Shown: positions 8,786 through 18,517 of the stretch, piece by piece
How positions within the stretch are numbered: the stretch's first letter is position 1
Layout of the letters: each line of letters opens with the position of its first letter
NCBI GenBank assembly: GCA_031261285.1
Contig: JAISKM010000070.1
Coordinates: 1-64,000 of the forward strand
Direction of reading: 5' to 3'
Source: Candidatus Symbiothrix sp.
Lineage (GTDB): Bacteria > Bacteroidota > Bacteroidia > Bacteroidales > Azobacteroidaceae
DNA: 64,000 nt
The notes under the pieces: generated by a model
Told to the model about the DNA's origin: nothing
Database searches by the model: none
What the model saw: only the letters and a program-made list of their open reading frames with translations
Program-made: the position numbers and the translations under genes

Positions 8786-10159
8786 TTATTGTGCGAATTT
8801 TACGCCTTGCAATTTATTCCAGCCACCACGCGTGAAGTCGGGAATTTCTACCGGAGCAGAGCCGTTGTCCAATGAAATTTCCGTCAATGGAATCAACGAA
8901 CACCATTCTGCGAGGTCATACACGTCCATATCTAATGGCAACCCTTTTTGCAAGCAGTAAACCAAACGGTAGTCCATGATGAAGTCCATACCGCCGTGAC
9001 CGCCGACTTTCTTTGCTTTTTCCTCGATGTCTTTGGCAATCGGGTGTTTGTATTTTTCCAACAAGGATTTTTGAACGTCAGCCGGCAAAAAGCGGTGCGC
9101 CGTCAAATTTTCGTGATTTCCGGCTACAGCAGGGTCAATGTCGCCGCCATCCAAAGCAATGCCTTCCACCGGATATTTGTTTACAAACCCTTTTGTGCCG
9201 GTCAATTGATACATGCGGTTGTAAGGACGCGGGGAAGTCACATCGTGTTCAATCAAAATAGATTTGCCTTTTTCCGTGCCAATCAAAGTGGATGTGTGGT
9301 CGCCATTGCGGAAGTTTGATGTGTCGTGATTGTCTTGTTTTTCTTTGATAAATGCCGGATTACCAATGGCTTTTGTGTCCACAGACACCAAATAATTCAA
9401 CTTGTCGCCCCGGTGAATGTTCATCGCCATACAAACCGGACCTAAGCCGTGAGTAGGATACAAATCGCCACGATGTGCTTCATTGTATTTCATACGCCAA
9501 TTGTCCCAATATTGATTCCAATAGGGTTGCAAACCGTGAATGTAAGCCCCTTCGCCATGAATCACTTCGCCCAACAATCCTTGTTGCACCATATTGAGCG
9601 TGGTTAATTCAAAAAAATCATAGACGCAATTTTCAAGCGGCATACAGTGTTTGCGCGTTTGTTCCGATGTATTGATTAACGCCCAAATGTCGTCCATTGT
9701 CAGGGCAGAAGGTACTTCGATGGCGACATGTTTGCCGTCTTTCATCGCTTGTAAGCCAACAGGCACGTGGTGCGCCCAATCCGTAGCCACATAAATCAAA
9801 TCCACATTAGGCAACGCGGTCACTTGATGGTACACCGCAGTGTCACCATAAAATTCCAACGCTTTGGGCTTGCCGTATTTTGCCAATGTCTGTTGTGCTT
9901 TCTCCACATTTTCTTGCACCACATCACAAAGCGCCACGATTTCCACACCATCAATTTGTGCCCAGCGAGGAATTGCACTTTGCCCACGCATGCCTAATCC
10001 GACGAAAGCCACGCGCACGGTAGGGATTGGAGTAGCGGTTAATTGAAGCACGTCCGTTTGTCCGGCAGGGCGTACAGGCGTTTTTGTTTTAATGACATCC
10101 GCGAATGATGTCATGCTGAATAAGGCGCAGCAGATCGCCAAAATTAATTTATTTTTCAT
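8786..10159 (-). CDS. Gfo/Idh/MocA oxidoreductase-like, GH109-type glycosidase
   Basis: Signal peptide, VAFVGLGMRGQSAI, YPTHGLGPVCMAMNIHRGD typical of GH109 proteins. Confidence 0.85.
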   Translation of the reverse strand: MKNKLILAICCALFSMTSFADVIKTKTPVRPAGQTDVLQLTATPIPTVRVAFVGLGMRGQSAIPRWAQIDGVEIVALCDVVQENVEKAQQTLAKYGKPKALEFYGDTAVYHQVTALPNVDLIYVATDWAHHVPVGLQAMKDGKHVAIEVPSALTMDDIWALINTSEQTRKHCMPLENCVYDFFELTTLNMVQQGLLGEVIHGEGAYIHGLQPYWNQYWDNWRMKYNEAHRGDLYPTHGLGPVCMAMNIHRGDKLNYLVSVDTKAIGNPAFIKEKQDNHDTSNFRNGDHTSTLIGTEKGKSILIEHDVTSPRPYNRMYQLTGTKGFVNKYPVEGIALDGGDIDPAVAGNHENLTAHRFLPADVQKSLLEKYKHPIAKDIEEKAKKVGGHGGMDFIMDYRLVYCLQKGLPLDMDVYDLAEWCSLIPLTEISLDNGSAPVEIPDFTRGGWNKLQGVKFAQ

Positions 10160-10185
10160 ATTTTATTATTTTTCGTTTATTTTTT

Positions 10186-10251
10186 GTCATGGCGGGCTTG
10201 ACCCGCTATCCCCCGAAACAACGAGGGGTTTGCGGGTCAAGCCCGCAATGA
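10186..10251. repeat. About 66-bp inverted-repeat element (MITE/REP-like)
   Basis: GCGGGCTTGACCCGC (10192-10206) and its exact reverse complement GCGGGTCAAGCCCGC (10232-10246), flanked by GTCAT/ATGAC. Confidence 0.85.
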
Positions 10252-11328
10252 CGCCTCTGTTACAATTGCTTGCAATTTATCCTGATTGCGCTCCAATTCT
10301 TGCAGCAGTTTTAACTGTGCTTTGGTGCGTTGGAGGTTGTGTTCAGGGTGCTGAATTTTGTAATAGGTATCGCCATTCAAATAGTCTGTGAAAAAGCGAA
10401 CGGTCTGCATATAGGTCAGCAGGCGTGCGCCAAACGGCAGATTTTCGATTTCGATGGGCAATAAAAAGCTGCTTGCGGTTTCCAAATAGCCTTTGGTGTA
10501 AGCCTCAAAAATGTCCACATTCACACCCACTTTGTTCAAATCGGCATCGTCTTCGTCGCCTGTATTCGCTCCTGTGCGGATAAAATCGCCAAAATCGGAC
10601 AATACAAATCCCGGCATCACCGTATCCAGATCCACTACACAGAGGATTTTACCGTCTTCACCAAACAACACATTATTCACTTTCGTGTCGCAATGGTTGA
10701 TGCGTTTCGGCAGTTTGCCTTCGCGATTCAAGCGATTGGCTTTGCACATTTCTTCAGCGCGATTTTCTATTTCCTTGATAATTTCCTTGTTACTCGCCAC
10801 ACGACCCGCTTTATCGTTTTTTAGGGCTTCGCGAAACTCTTCCAAACGAAATTCCATGTTGTGGAAATTCGGAATTGTTTCCTCGATTTTTTCCGGAATA
10901 TCTACCAGGTAGCCCTGAAATTCGCCAAAAGCCTTGCCTGCTTCATACGCCAATGCGGGTGTGATAGCATCGTAGCCTTTTCCGCCGGAGATAAACAGGT
11001 AGATGCGCCAATAGTTTTCGCCATCGAAATGAAAGAGTTTGCCGTCTTTTGTCGGGATAATGGTCAGCGTTTTGCGTTCGATGTCTGTTTCGCCTTTGGC
11101 TTTCAATTTTTTACGAATGTGGTTTGTCACGTGTTGAATATTGTTTTGCAACAGTTCCACATCCTTAAAAATGGCGTGATTGACACGTTGCAACAGGTAA
11201 TCCGGTGCGTCCGCTTCTTTTGTTTTTACGCGAAACGAGTCGTTGATGAGGCCTGCTCCCAGTGGCGCGATGCCTTCCGGTGTACCTTTCAGGTCGAATT
11301 TGTTTACTAAATCAAAGTATTTATCCAT
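10237..11328 (-). CDS. Aminoglycoside phosphotransferase-fold sugar kinase (N-acetylhexosamine kinase-like)
   Basis: RINHCDTKVNNVLFGEDGKILCVVDLDTVMPGFVLSDFGDFIR kinase catalytic motifs. Confidence 0.8.
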   Translation of the reverse strand: MDKYFDLVNKFDLKGTPEGIAPLGAGLINDSFRVKTKEADAPDYLLQRVNHAIFKDVELLQNNIQHVTNHIRKKLKAKGETDIERKTLTIIPTKDGKLFHFDGENYWRIYLFISGGKGYDAITPALAYEAGKAFGEFQGYLVDIPEKIEETIPNFHNMEFRLEEFREALKNDKAGRVASNKEIIKEIENRAEEMCKANRLNREGKLPKRINHCDTKVNNVLFGEDGKILCVVDLDTVMPGFVLSDFGDFIRTGANTGDEDDADLNKVGVNVDIFEAYTKGYLETASSFLLPIEIENLPFGARLLTYMQTVRFFTDYLNGDTYYKIQHPEHNLQRTKAQLKLLQELERNQDKLQAIVTEASLRA

Positions 11329-11367
11329 GATATTAAAAAAATTATGAATTATGAATTATGAATTATG

Positions 11368-11440
11368 TTCGACCCCTACGGGGTCGGATGTTTATAGCCA
11401 ATTTGTTTTTCTATAAATATGCGACCCCGTAGGGGTCGAA
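11368..11440. repeat. Inverted-repeat element with CGACCCC(TA/GT)GGGGTCG termini
   Basis: CGACCCCTACGGGGTCG (11370-11386) and reverse complement CGACCCCGTAGGGGTCG (11422-11438), inner TTTATAG/CTATAAA; preceded by (GAATTAT)n heptamers. Confidence 0.85.
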
Positions 11441-11444
11441 TTAA

Positions 11445-12401
11445 TTAATCACTAATTATTTTCCGGCGCAAGACCTTTATCATGTCCGTTGTCATTGCGT
11501 CGAGGTTGTATTTTGGATTCCATCCCCATTCTTCGCGGGCGCAAGTGTCGTCGAGGCGATCCGGCCACGATTCTGCGATGGCTTGTTTGAGGGGATCCAC
11601 GTCGTAAACCATTTCAAACGTTGGAATTTGCTTTTTGATGGCTTGATACAGCATGTTCGGTTCAAGACTCATCGCTGCGATATTGAACGAGTTACGGTGT
11701 TTCAATTTGGTTGGGTCGGCTTCCATCAAATTCACACAAGCATCCAGCGCGTCGGGCATATACATCAAATCCATGTACGTCCCCTGTTTGATGGGGCACG
11801 TGAATGTTTCGCCTGCAACGGCTTTGTAATAGATGTCGACGGCATAATCTGTTGTTCCGCCGCCGGGCAACGTCAGATTGGAAATCAGTCCAGGGAAACG
11901 CACCGACCGCGTATCGACGCCAAAACGGGTAAAATAATAGTCGCTCAGTAATTCACCTGCCACTTTGGTGACGCCATACATGGTTGTCGGACGCTGTATG
12001 GTATCTTGTGGCGTCGGATTCGGCGGTGTGCCGGGTCCAAAAGCACCGATCGAACTGGGGGTAAAAACAGCACAGCCGACCTCACGAGCTATTTCCAAGC
12101 AATTGATCAAAGCGCCCATGCCCACATTCCAGCTAAGCATTGGATTTTTCTCGGCTGCTGCCGATAGAATCGCCACCATATTATATATGGTATCAATGTT
12201 GTATTTTTTGACCGCATCAGCTATTTGTTGGCGATTCGTCGCATCAATTTCCACGGTTGGTCCTTCGTCAAAAAAGCCGTCAGGGTAGGGTGGGGCGATG
12301 TATCCGCACACCACATTATCGCGTCCGTAAAGGCTTCGCAGTTTTTTACTCAGTTCCGAACCGATTTGTCCGGTACTCCCGATAATAAGTATTTTTTTCA
12401 T
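11445..12401 (-). CDS. NAD-dependent epimerase/dehydratase, probable SDR-type L-threonine 3-dehydrogenase
   Basis: MKKILIIGSTGQIGSELSKKL...YNMVAILSAAAEKNP...YGVTKVAGELL; start moved in from the 12431 ORF start. Confidence 0.8.
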   Translation of the reverse strand: MKKILIIGSTGQIGSELSKKLRSLYGRDNVVCGYIAPPYPDGFFDEGPTVEIDATNRQQIADAVKKYNIDTIYNMVAILSAAAEKNPMLSWNVGMGALINCLEIAREVGCAVFTPSSIGAFGPGTPPNPTPQDTIQRPTTMYGVTKVAGELLSDYYFTRFGVDTRSVRFPGLISNLTLPGGGTTDYAVDIYYKAVAGETFTCPIKQGTYMDLMYMPDALDACVNLMEADPTKLKHRNSFNIAAMSLEPNMLYQAIKKQIPTFEMVYDVDPLKQAIAESWPDRLDDTCAREEWGWNPKYNLDAMTTDMIKVLRRKIISD

Positions 12402-12588
12402 GTAATAGTTGTGTAACAAAATCGAATGCAAAAGTACATATTTTTTTGCAACAGAGCAAGCCTTTTTTCACAAATTATGCAAGTAAAAAAAATATTTTAA
12501 TTTTTTTTCAAAAACATTTGCAGAATAAAAAAAATGTTGTACCTTTGCACCGCAATTGAGAGCAATCCTGATTGTTGGTACAAAAATT

Positions 12589-12662
12589 GGTTCGGTAGTT
12601 CAGTTGGTTAGAATGCCGCCCTGTCACGGCGGAGGTCGCGGGTTCGAGTCCCGTCCGGACCG
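12589..12662 (+). tRNA. tRNA-Asp (anticodon GTC)
   Basis: Cloverleaf GGTTCGG...CCGCC-CTGTCAC-GGCGG...GGGTTCGAGTCCC...CCGGACC-G; no encoded CCA; promoter TACCTTTGC upstream. Confidence 0.97.
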
Positions 12663-12688
12663 CAATAAACGTTGATTATCAACGATTT

Positions 12689-12745
12689 GCAAAAAAAAAG
12701 GACTAAATCAGGGACTTAATCCCTTTTAGTCCTTTCTTTTTTTTA
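12689..12745 (+). terminator. Intrinsic terminator downstream of tRNA-Asp
   Basis: aaaggactaaa-tcaggga-cttaa-tccc-ttttagtccttt followed by a T run. Confidence 0.8.
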
Positions 12746-12930
12746 ATCAAAAATGAGATGATACATATTGAATAATCATAATTCAAGCCACGTTTCCATG
12801 TGTTCATTACTAATATAAGTATCCGACGGATTTTTCTTTTTCCTCATATTTGTCGTGGATATTACAATCGGTCGTTTGGTATCAACGATTGGGGCGAGAT
12901 AGGCACGCCGCCATAAACTTATTGTTATAA

Positions 12931-14280
12931 TCACTCAAACCGAATGGTTTTTGCCGGTGCAATCTTGGCGACCAAATAGGAGGGTCCAATCAGCATTAGG
13001 AGGGTGCACAGGAGCACGCCCAAATTGATGAGTGCCCACGCGCTAAACGTTAGATTGATAGGCGCTTCGGTGAGATAATAGACATTCGGATCTAATTTGA
13101 AGATGCCAAATTGCTTTTGAATAAAGCACAATCCTACTGCAATCAGATTGCCCCAAAAGAGACCTTTTGTCATCAGAAAAACGGAGAGATGCAGAAATAT
13201 CTTGCGAATATTGGTGTCGTTTTCGCCCATGGATTTCAAAATGCCAATCATATTGGCGCGCTCCAAAATGATGATAAGCAGTCCGGAAATCATAGAAAAC
13301 CCCGCTACAAGCATCATCAACAGCAAAATAACAGCCACATTCATATCCAAAACGTCCAACCACGCGAAAATCATCGGATTGATTTGTTTGATGGAACGCA
13401 CGTAATAAGGATTACCCAGTGCATCGGTCTGACCGGACAAATTCAAAAACATCGTTTCGTATGTTTGGTCAAGTTGATTGTAGTCATCAACCAAAATTTC
13501 CAAACCGCTGACAAGAGTGTAGGTATTGCGGGGCGTAGCCCGCAACGCAATGACGCTACTATCTGAGGTCGTTGGTAACTGGTAACTGATAACTGGTAAC
13601 TGGTAACTGGTAACTGCCAACTGCCAATTGTTTAAACGTTGAATTTGCTGAATGTCTGTCAGGATAAAGAGGTTGTCGTAATCAGAAAAATGGGTTTGAT
13701 AAATGCCGGCAATGCGAAATTTGCGTGCCTGAATGCGGTCGCTCATCAAGTAGGTAACAAAACTGTCGCCCAGTTTGAGTTGCATTTTGTCTGCAATATT
13801 TTGAGAGATCACGACTTGTGAACTGAGGGAATCGGGACTGATGGTTAGAATGTCGCCGCCGGTCAGATTTTCTCGAAAAAACGTCCAATCAAAATCAGTG
13901 TCGATACCTTTCAGGACTACCCCTTGTGCCAGATTATTCGCTTTTATCAATGCCGGCATCGTGGCGTAGGATTGGACATGACGGACATTAGGCAGCATCC
14001 GCAACGCACTTAACAGACTGTCGGAAACAGCTATCGGCTGCGTGTCGTAGGCTGCATTGCCGGTTGGTGGTGTGATTTGGATATGCGAACCGAAGCCAAT
14101 CACTTTATTGCGAACTTCCTTTTGAAATCCGGACGTGACGGCAACAGACAGAATCATCACCACCAATCCGAGTGTCATGCTGATGATTGCAATGCGGATG
14201 GCCGGTGAGGATTCCAACTTCGCCTCTTTTTTGTCGGAAAAGAGGCGTTTAGCAATGAAAAAAGACAAATTACTTTTCAC
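12931..14280 (-). CDS. ABC transporter permease, LolC/LolE (lipoprotein-releasing) family
   Basis: FtsX-type permease; start probably GTG (VKSNLSFFIAKRLF), since the upstream ORF extension lies in a repeat. Confidence 0.85.
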   Translation of the reverse strand: MKSNLSFFIAKRLFSDKKEAKLESSPAIRIAIISMTLGLVVMILSVAVTSGFQKEVRNKVIGFGSHIQITPPTGNAAYDTQPIAVSDSLLSALRMLPNVRHVQSYATMPALIKANNLAQGVVLKGIDTDFDWTFFRENLTGGDILTISPDSLSSQVVISQNIADKMQLKLGDSFVTYLMSDRIQARKFRIAGIYQTHFSDYDNLFILTDIQQIQRLNNWQLAVTSYQLPVISYQLPTTSDSSVIALRATPRNTYTLVSGLEILVDDYNQLDQTYETMFLNLSGQTDALGNPYYVRSIKQINPMIFAWLDVLDMNVAVILLLMMLVAGFSMISGLLIIILERANMIGILKSMGENDTNIRKIFLHLSVFLMTKGLFWGNLIAVGLCFIQKQFGIFKLDPNVYYLTEAPINLTFSAWALINLGVLLCTLLMLIGPSYLVAKIAPAKTIRFE

Positions 14281-14312
14281 GTCTGTCGTTGCGGGCTCGA
14301 CCCGCAATCCCC

Positions 14313-15341
14313 TTATTTCTTCGGAGACAACTTTTCACTGATTTTTGCTTCAATTTCGTCGGCTAATTCGGGATTGTCTTTCAACATTTCTTTGGCAGCA
14401 TCCCGTCCCTGACCGATTTTTGTGTCGCCGTAGGAATACCAGCTGCCACTTTTCTTGATGATATCCAATTCCGCACCCAGGTCTACGAGTTCACCGATCT
14501 TAGACACTCCTTCGCCAAACATGATGTCAAATTCAGCTTTGCGGAAAGGTGGCGCCACTTTGTTTTTCACCACTTTCACGCGGGTTTGATTACCCATCAC
14601 GGTATCACCGTCTTTGATAGGCGTGCTCTTGCGAATATCCAAACGCACCGAAGCGTAAAATTTCAGAGCATTACCCCCTGTGGTGGTTTCCGGATTACCA
14701 AACATGATGCCGATTTTGTCGCGCAACTGATTGATAAAGATGCAAGTCGTGTTCGTTTTACTGATGGCAGCCGTCAACTTGCGCATCGCTTGCGACATCA
14801 AACGGGCATGCAAACCCATTTTGGAATCGCCCATTTCGCCTTCCAATTCGGCTTTTGGCGTCAATGCAGCCACAGAGTCAATCACGATGATGTCAATAGC
14901 TGATGATCGAATCAACTGCTCGGTGATTTCCAACGCCTGTTCGCCCGAGTCGGGTTGCGAAATCAACAAGTTTTCTACGTCCACGCCCAATTTCTCCGCG
15001 TAGAATCGATCAAACGCATGTTCGGCATCCACAAAAGCAGCAATCCCACCTAATTTTTGGGCTTCTGCAATCGCGTGAATTGCCAAAGTAGTTTTTCCGG
15101 ACGATTCCGGACCGTAGATTTCAATCACCCGTCCGCGAGGATAACCTCCAACGCCCAGAGCGGCGTTCAGTCCAACCGACCCTGTTGGGATGACGGCAAC
15201 TTCTTCGACAATGCTGTCGCCCATCTTCATGATGGAGCCTTTGCCGTAGTTTTTTTCGATTTTGTCCATGGCGGCTTTTAGAGCCTTCAATTTTTCAGAG
15301 TTAACTTCTGATTTTTCCACTTTTTGTTCTTTTTCACTCAT
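14313..15341 (-). CDS. recA: Recombinase RecA
   Basis: [52 protein letters not shown]; typical length. Confidence 0.99.
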   Translation of the reverse strand: MSEKEQKVEKSEVNSEKLKALKAAMDKIEKNYGKGSIMKMGDSIVEEVAVIPTGSVGLNAALGVGGYPRGRVIEIYGPESSGKTTLAIHAIAEAQKLGGIAAFVDAEHAFDRFYAEKLGVDVENLLISQPDSGEQALEITEQLIRSSAIDIIVIDSVAALTPKAELEGEMGDSKMGLHARLMSQAMRKLTAAISKTNTTCIFINQLRDKIGIMFGNPETTTGGNALKFYASVRLDIRKSTPIKDGDTVMGNQTRVKVVKNKVAPPFRKAEFDIMFGEGVSKIGELVDLGAELDIIKKSGSWYSYGDTKIGQGRDAAKEMLKDNPELADEIEAKISEKLSPKK

Positions 15342-15377
15342 TTTTTTTAATTTTTAAATTGTTTTGTTTTTTATATG

Positions 15378-16586
15378 TTACATCTCTAAATCGGCGTTTA
15401 GGATTTCGTGCCAAGGCAAGCCTTGCTTATTTAGCTGCTCCATGAACGGATCCGGGTCGAATTGTTCGACGTTGAAAACACCCGGTTCACGCCACAATCC
15501 TTTCATAAACATCATTGCGCCAATCATTGCCGGCACGCCGGTTGTGTAGCTCACGCCTTGTGCGCCTGTTTCTTTGTACGCGTCCTGATGCTTGCAGTTG
15601 TTGTATATATAATAGGTCAACTCTTTGCCGTTTTTGTCGCTGCCTTTGATGCGGCAGCCGATGCTGGTTTCGCCCGTGTAATTTTCGCCGAGTTCGCCCG
15701 GATCGGGGAGCACGGCTTTCAAAAATTGGATGGGGACGATTTCTACACCATTATATATAATCGGATCGATGCGTGCCATCCCGATATTCTGAATCACGCG
15801 CAAATGAGTCAGATATTCCTGTCCAAACGTCATCCAGAAGCGTGCACGCTTCAAAGAAGGATAATTTTTAACCAACGATTCCAATTCTTCGTGATAGATG
15901 ACATACGATTCTTTCGGCCCTATGTTAGGGTAGTTCAATGCTTGATGAATTTCGTGCGGCTCTGTAATCACCCATTTGCCGTTTTCCCAATATTTGCCTT
16001 TTTGAGTCACTTCGCGAATGTTAATTTCCGGGTTGAAGTTCGTCGCAAAAGCCTTACCGTGGTCACCAGCATTGCAATCCACGATGTCTAAATAGTCCAT
16101 CCGGCTGAAATGATGCTTCGCAGCATACGCCGTGAAAATACTGGTCACGCCCGGGTCAAAGCCACAGCCCAGAATGGCTGTCAACCCTGCTTTTTTGAAT
16201 TTATCCTGATACGCCCATTGCCACTTATATTCAAACTTGGCTTCATCTTTCGGTTCGTAATTAGCTGTGTCCAAATAGTTTACACCGGCCTCGAGGCACG
16301 CGTCCATAATCGTCAAATCCTGATAGGGTAGAGCGACGTTGAGCACCAGTTCCGGTTGAAAACTACGAAACAACTTGACCAAACCGGACACATTGTCGGC
16401 ATCAACTTGTGCCGTTTGGATTTTTTTGTTGCCATACTTCGTGCCGATAGCGTTTGCAATAGCATCACACTTGGATTTCGTCCGGCTTGCCAGCATAATT
16501 TCGCTGAATACGGCATGATTTTGGGCGACTTTATGGGCTACAACCGTTCCCACACCGCCTGCACCAATGATTAAGATTTTTGACAT
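15378..16586 (-). CDS. Saccharopine dehydrogenase family / carboxynorspermidine synthase-like
   Basis: MSKILIIGAGGVGTVVAHKVAQN...ILGCGFDPGVTSIFTAYAAKHHF. Confidence 0.85.
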   Translation of the reverse strand: MSKILIIGAGGVGTVVAHKVAQNHAVFSEIMLASRTKSKCDAIANAIGTKYGNKKIQTAQVDADNVSGLVKLFRSFQPELVLNVALPYQDLTIMDACLEAGVNYLDTANYEPKDEAKFEYKWQWAYQDKFKKAGLTAILGCGFDPGVTSIFTAYAAKHHFSRMDYLDIVDCNAGDHGKAFATNFNPEINIREVTQKGKYWENGKWVITEPHEIHQALNYPNIGPKESYVIYHEELESLVKNYPSLKRARFWMTFGQEYLTHLRVIQNIGMARIDPIIYNGVEIVPIQFLKAVLPDPGELGENYTGETSIGCRIKGSDKNGKELTYYIYNNCKHQDAYKETGAQGVSYTTGVPAMIGAMMFMKGLWREPGVFNVEQFDPDPFMEQLNKQGLPWHEILNADLEM

Positions 16587-16688
16587 GTTATCAATTTTTA
16601 TTTTTTTGCAAAGATAATAAATAGTTATGAATTATGAGTTATGAATTATGAGTTTTTTTAATCATAGTCCATCACAAAATCAAAAAAA

Positions 16689-17024
16689 TCACAGTGCGGA
16701 CAATTCATTTTTCAGCGTCAGCAATTCCGTGCGAAGGCGTTTTAGGCGGTCGACGACCTCACCTTTTTTGACGTAATGGTCACGATTGTCATTGAGTTTT
16801 TGTTTTGCTCCGGCTAAAGTCATACCTTGGTCTTTGACCAAATAATAGACCGTGCGGATTTCTTCGATGTCCGACTGGCGGTATTGACGGATGTTGCCGT
16901 CGGTGCGTCCGGGTTTGATGTTCGGAAATTCCGTTTCCCAATAGCGCAACGTCGGCTCCTCAATGTTAAACATTTCAGCAACTTCTTTGATGGAGTAAAA
17001 AAGTTTTTGTACTTGAAATCTCAT
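16689..17024 (-). CDS. MerR family transcriptional regulator
   Basis: YSIKEVAEMFNIEEPTLRYWETEFPNIKPGRTDGNIRQYRQSDIEEI. Confidence 0.9.
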   Translation of the reverse strand: MRFQVQKLFYSIKEVAEMFNIEEPTLRYWETEFPNIKPGRTDGNIRQYRQSDIEEIRTVYYLVKDQGMTLAGAKQKLNDNRDHYVKKGEVVDRLKRLRTELLTLKNELSAL

Positions 17025-17035
17025 GGTTTTATTTC

Positions 17036-17989
17036 TTATCTGTTTTCGGAATCAAAAAGCATTTGTTCGTATTCTTTCGGCGTCAAATTCATGAAGCAAT
17101 ATTTCGCGGGATTGTCATATTGACCGTTTACAATGACTTCATAATGGACGTGATTGCCGGTTGCCGTGCCTGTTGAGCCAACCGTAGCGATGAGTAAACC
17201 GCGCGTCACTTTTTGTCCGGCACGCACTTTTAGTTCGCGACAATGCCCGTAGCGCGTTTTGTAGCCAAAACCATGGTTGATAACCACAGTATAACCATAA
17301 CCATTTTCCCACCCGGCAGATTCGACGACTCCGTTGCCTGTCGCGTGGATTGGAGTCCCTGAAGCAGCATTGATGTCCACACCCGTATGCGCCCGGCGAT
17401 CGCCAAAAATCGGGTGTACACGCAAGCCAAAGCCCGACCCAATGCCTTTGCTTTGTTTGGGTGATAGCGGCATGATGCTGGGCATATTTTTGATACGTTC
17501 CTCCTTCGTCTTGACCATTTCTGTCAGTTCGTCGTAAGAATTGGATTGTACGGCCAACTGTTTGGTCATCATATCTAATTTCGCTGTGATAGCGATGACC
17601 AAATCAGCGTTGTTCATTGTCAACAGGTGCTCGTAGCGGTTAGTTCCCCCGAAACCCGGCTTGCGGATAGACGACGGAATCGGTTCGGCATTGAACACGC
17701 CACGATATAAATTGTCGTCGCGGTCTTCCAATTCGGACAAAATTTGCTCATTTTGGTCGAGCTGTTTGGACAAAATTTGATATTGTGTTAATAAAAGTTT
17801 ATTTTCTTTTTTTAACTGTTGTTTGATGGGCGAATCGAGCGAATAGTCAGCCACCGCAAATAAAATGCCACCGATGAGGATGCCCAAAAATAATTGCCTG
17901 AAAATTGACCAAACTCGCTGCCACACAGAGGGATACACCTTGTCATAACTGAGTGTATCCGGGTTATATTTATAAAAACTTTTACTCAT
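17036..17989 (-). CDS. M23 family metallopeptidase
   Basis: GFGLRVHPIFGDRRAHTGVDINA...GYGHCRELKV...GNHVHYEV. Confidence 0.95.
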   Translation of the reverse strand: MSKSFYKYNPDTLSYDKVYPSVWQRVWSIFRQLFLGILIGGILFAVADYSLDSPIKQQLKKENKLLLTQYQILSKQLDQNEQILSELEDRDDNLYRGVFNAEPIPSSIRKPGFGGTNRYEHLLTMNNADLVIAITAKLDMMTKQLAVQSNSYDELTEMVKTKEERIKNMPSIMPLSPKQSKGIGSGFGLRVHPIFGDRRAHTGVDINAASGTPIHATGNGVVESAGWENGYGYTVVINHGFGYKTRYGHCRELKVRAGQKVTRGLLIATVGSTGTATGNHVHYEVIVNGQYDNPAKYCFMNLTPKEYEQMLFDSENR

Positions 17990-18162
17990 TTATACCTTCA
18001 ATTTGTAATTCAATTTGCAAATATAATACTTTTTTTCGAAACTGAAAACTATTTTTTTGTAAAAGTGATAATCCAGATGTAAATTAAGATCAATCGCGCA
18101 CATCAGTGTGCTGTAAGATACTTCGGATTTTGCAAGTGTTTTAAACTATTTTTTATTTTAAT

Positions 18163-18517
18163 TTGGTGATTTAAAAAAAATGCTTTACCTTTGCAGCAAT
18201 TTGAAACCCGCAAAGCGTTGCGAAAAGGTGCGAAGGTCGTTTGATAACAATGCGAAAAGCGTTTAAATATTACTTTGCTTTAGAAAATCGGCAAAATTTT
18301 CAAGTAATACAAAGTGATAGACAACAAATGCCTTGCGTTCTTTGTTTGTATATAGTTATATTAGATACAAGTAAAGGCGCAGGTTCTGTTGTTTCATCTG
18401 TATTACTGGGTGTTTGCCGATACCTCTAAAGCGGATGAATTTAACAGTTCCTGCGCTTTTTTATGTTTAAATTTGCCGAACGGAGGGGACAGGGAGGCGA
18501 AAAAAAATTATGTACAA
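18163..18517 (+). ncRNA. Candidate structured 5' leader RNA with promoter (copy B)
   Basis: Promoter TTTG(18163)...TTTACCTTTGCA(to 18196); hairpin loop CGGCAAA (18289-18295) complementary to loop TTTGCCG (18413-18419); closing stem GCGCAGG(18377-18383)/CCTGCGC(18450-18456)+T6; conserved TTGCCGAACGGAGGGGACAGGGAGGCGAAAAAAAATTATGTACAAATG. Confidence 0.7.

Noticed and set aside
12775-12905. Possible gene remnant on minus strand (RAYLAPIVDTKRPIVISTTNMRKKKNPSDTYISNEHMETWLEL*)
   Set aside because: Short open stretch without a start or recognisable family; too weak to annotate.
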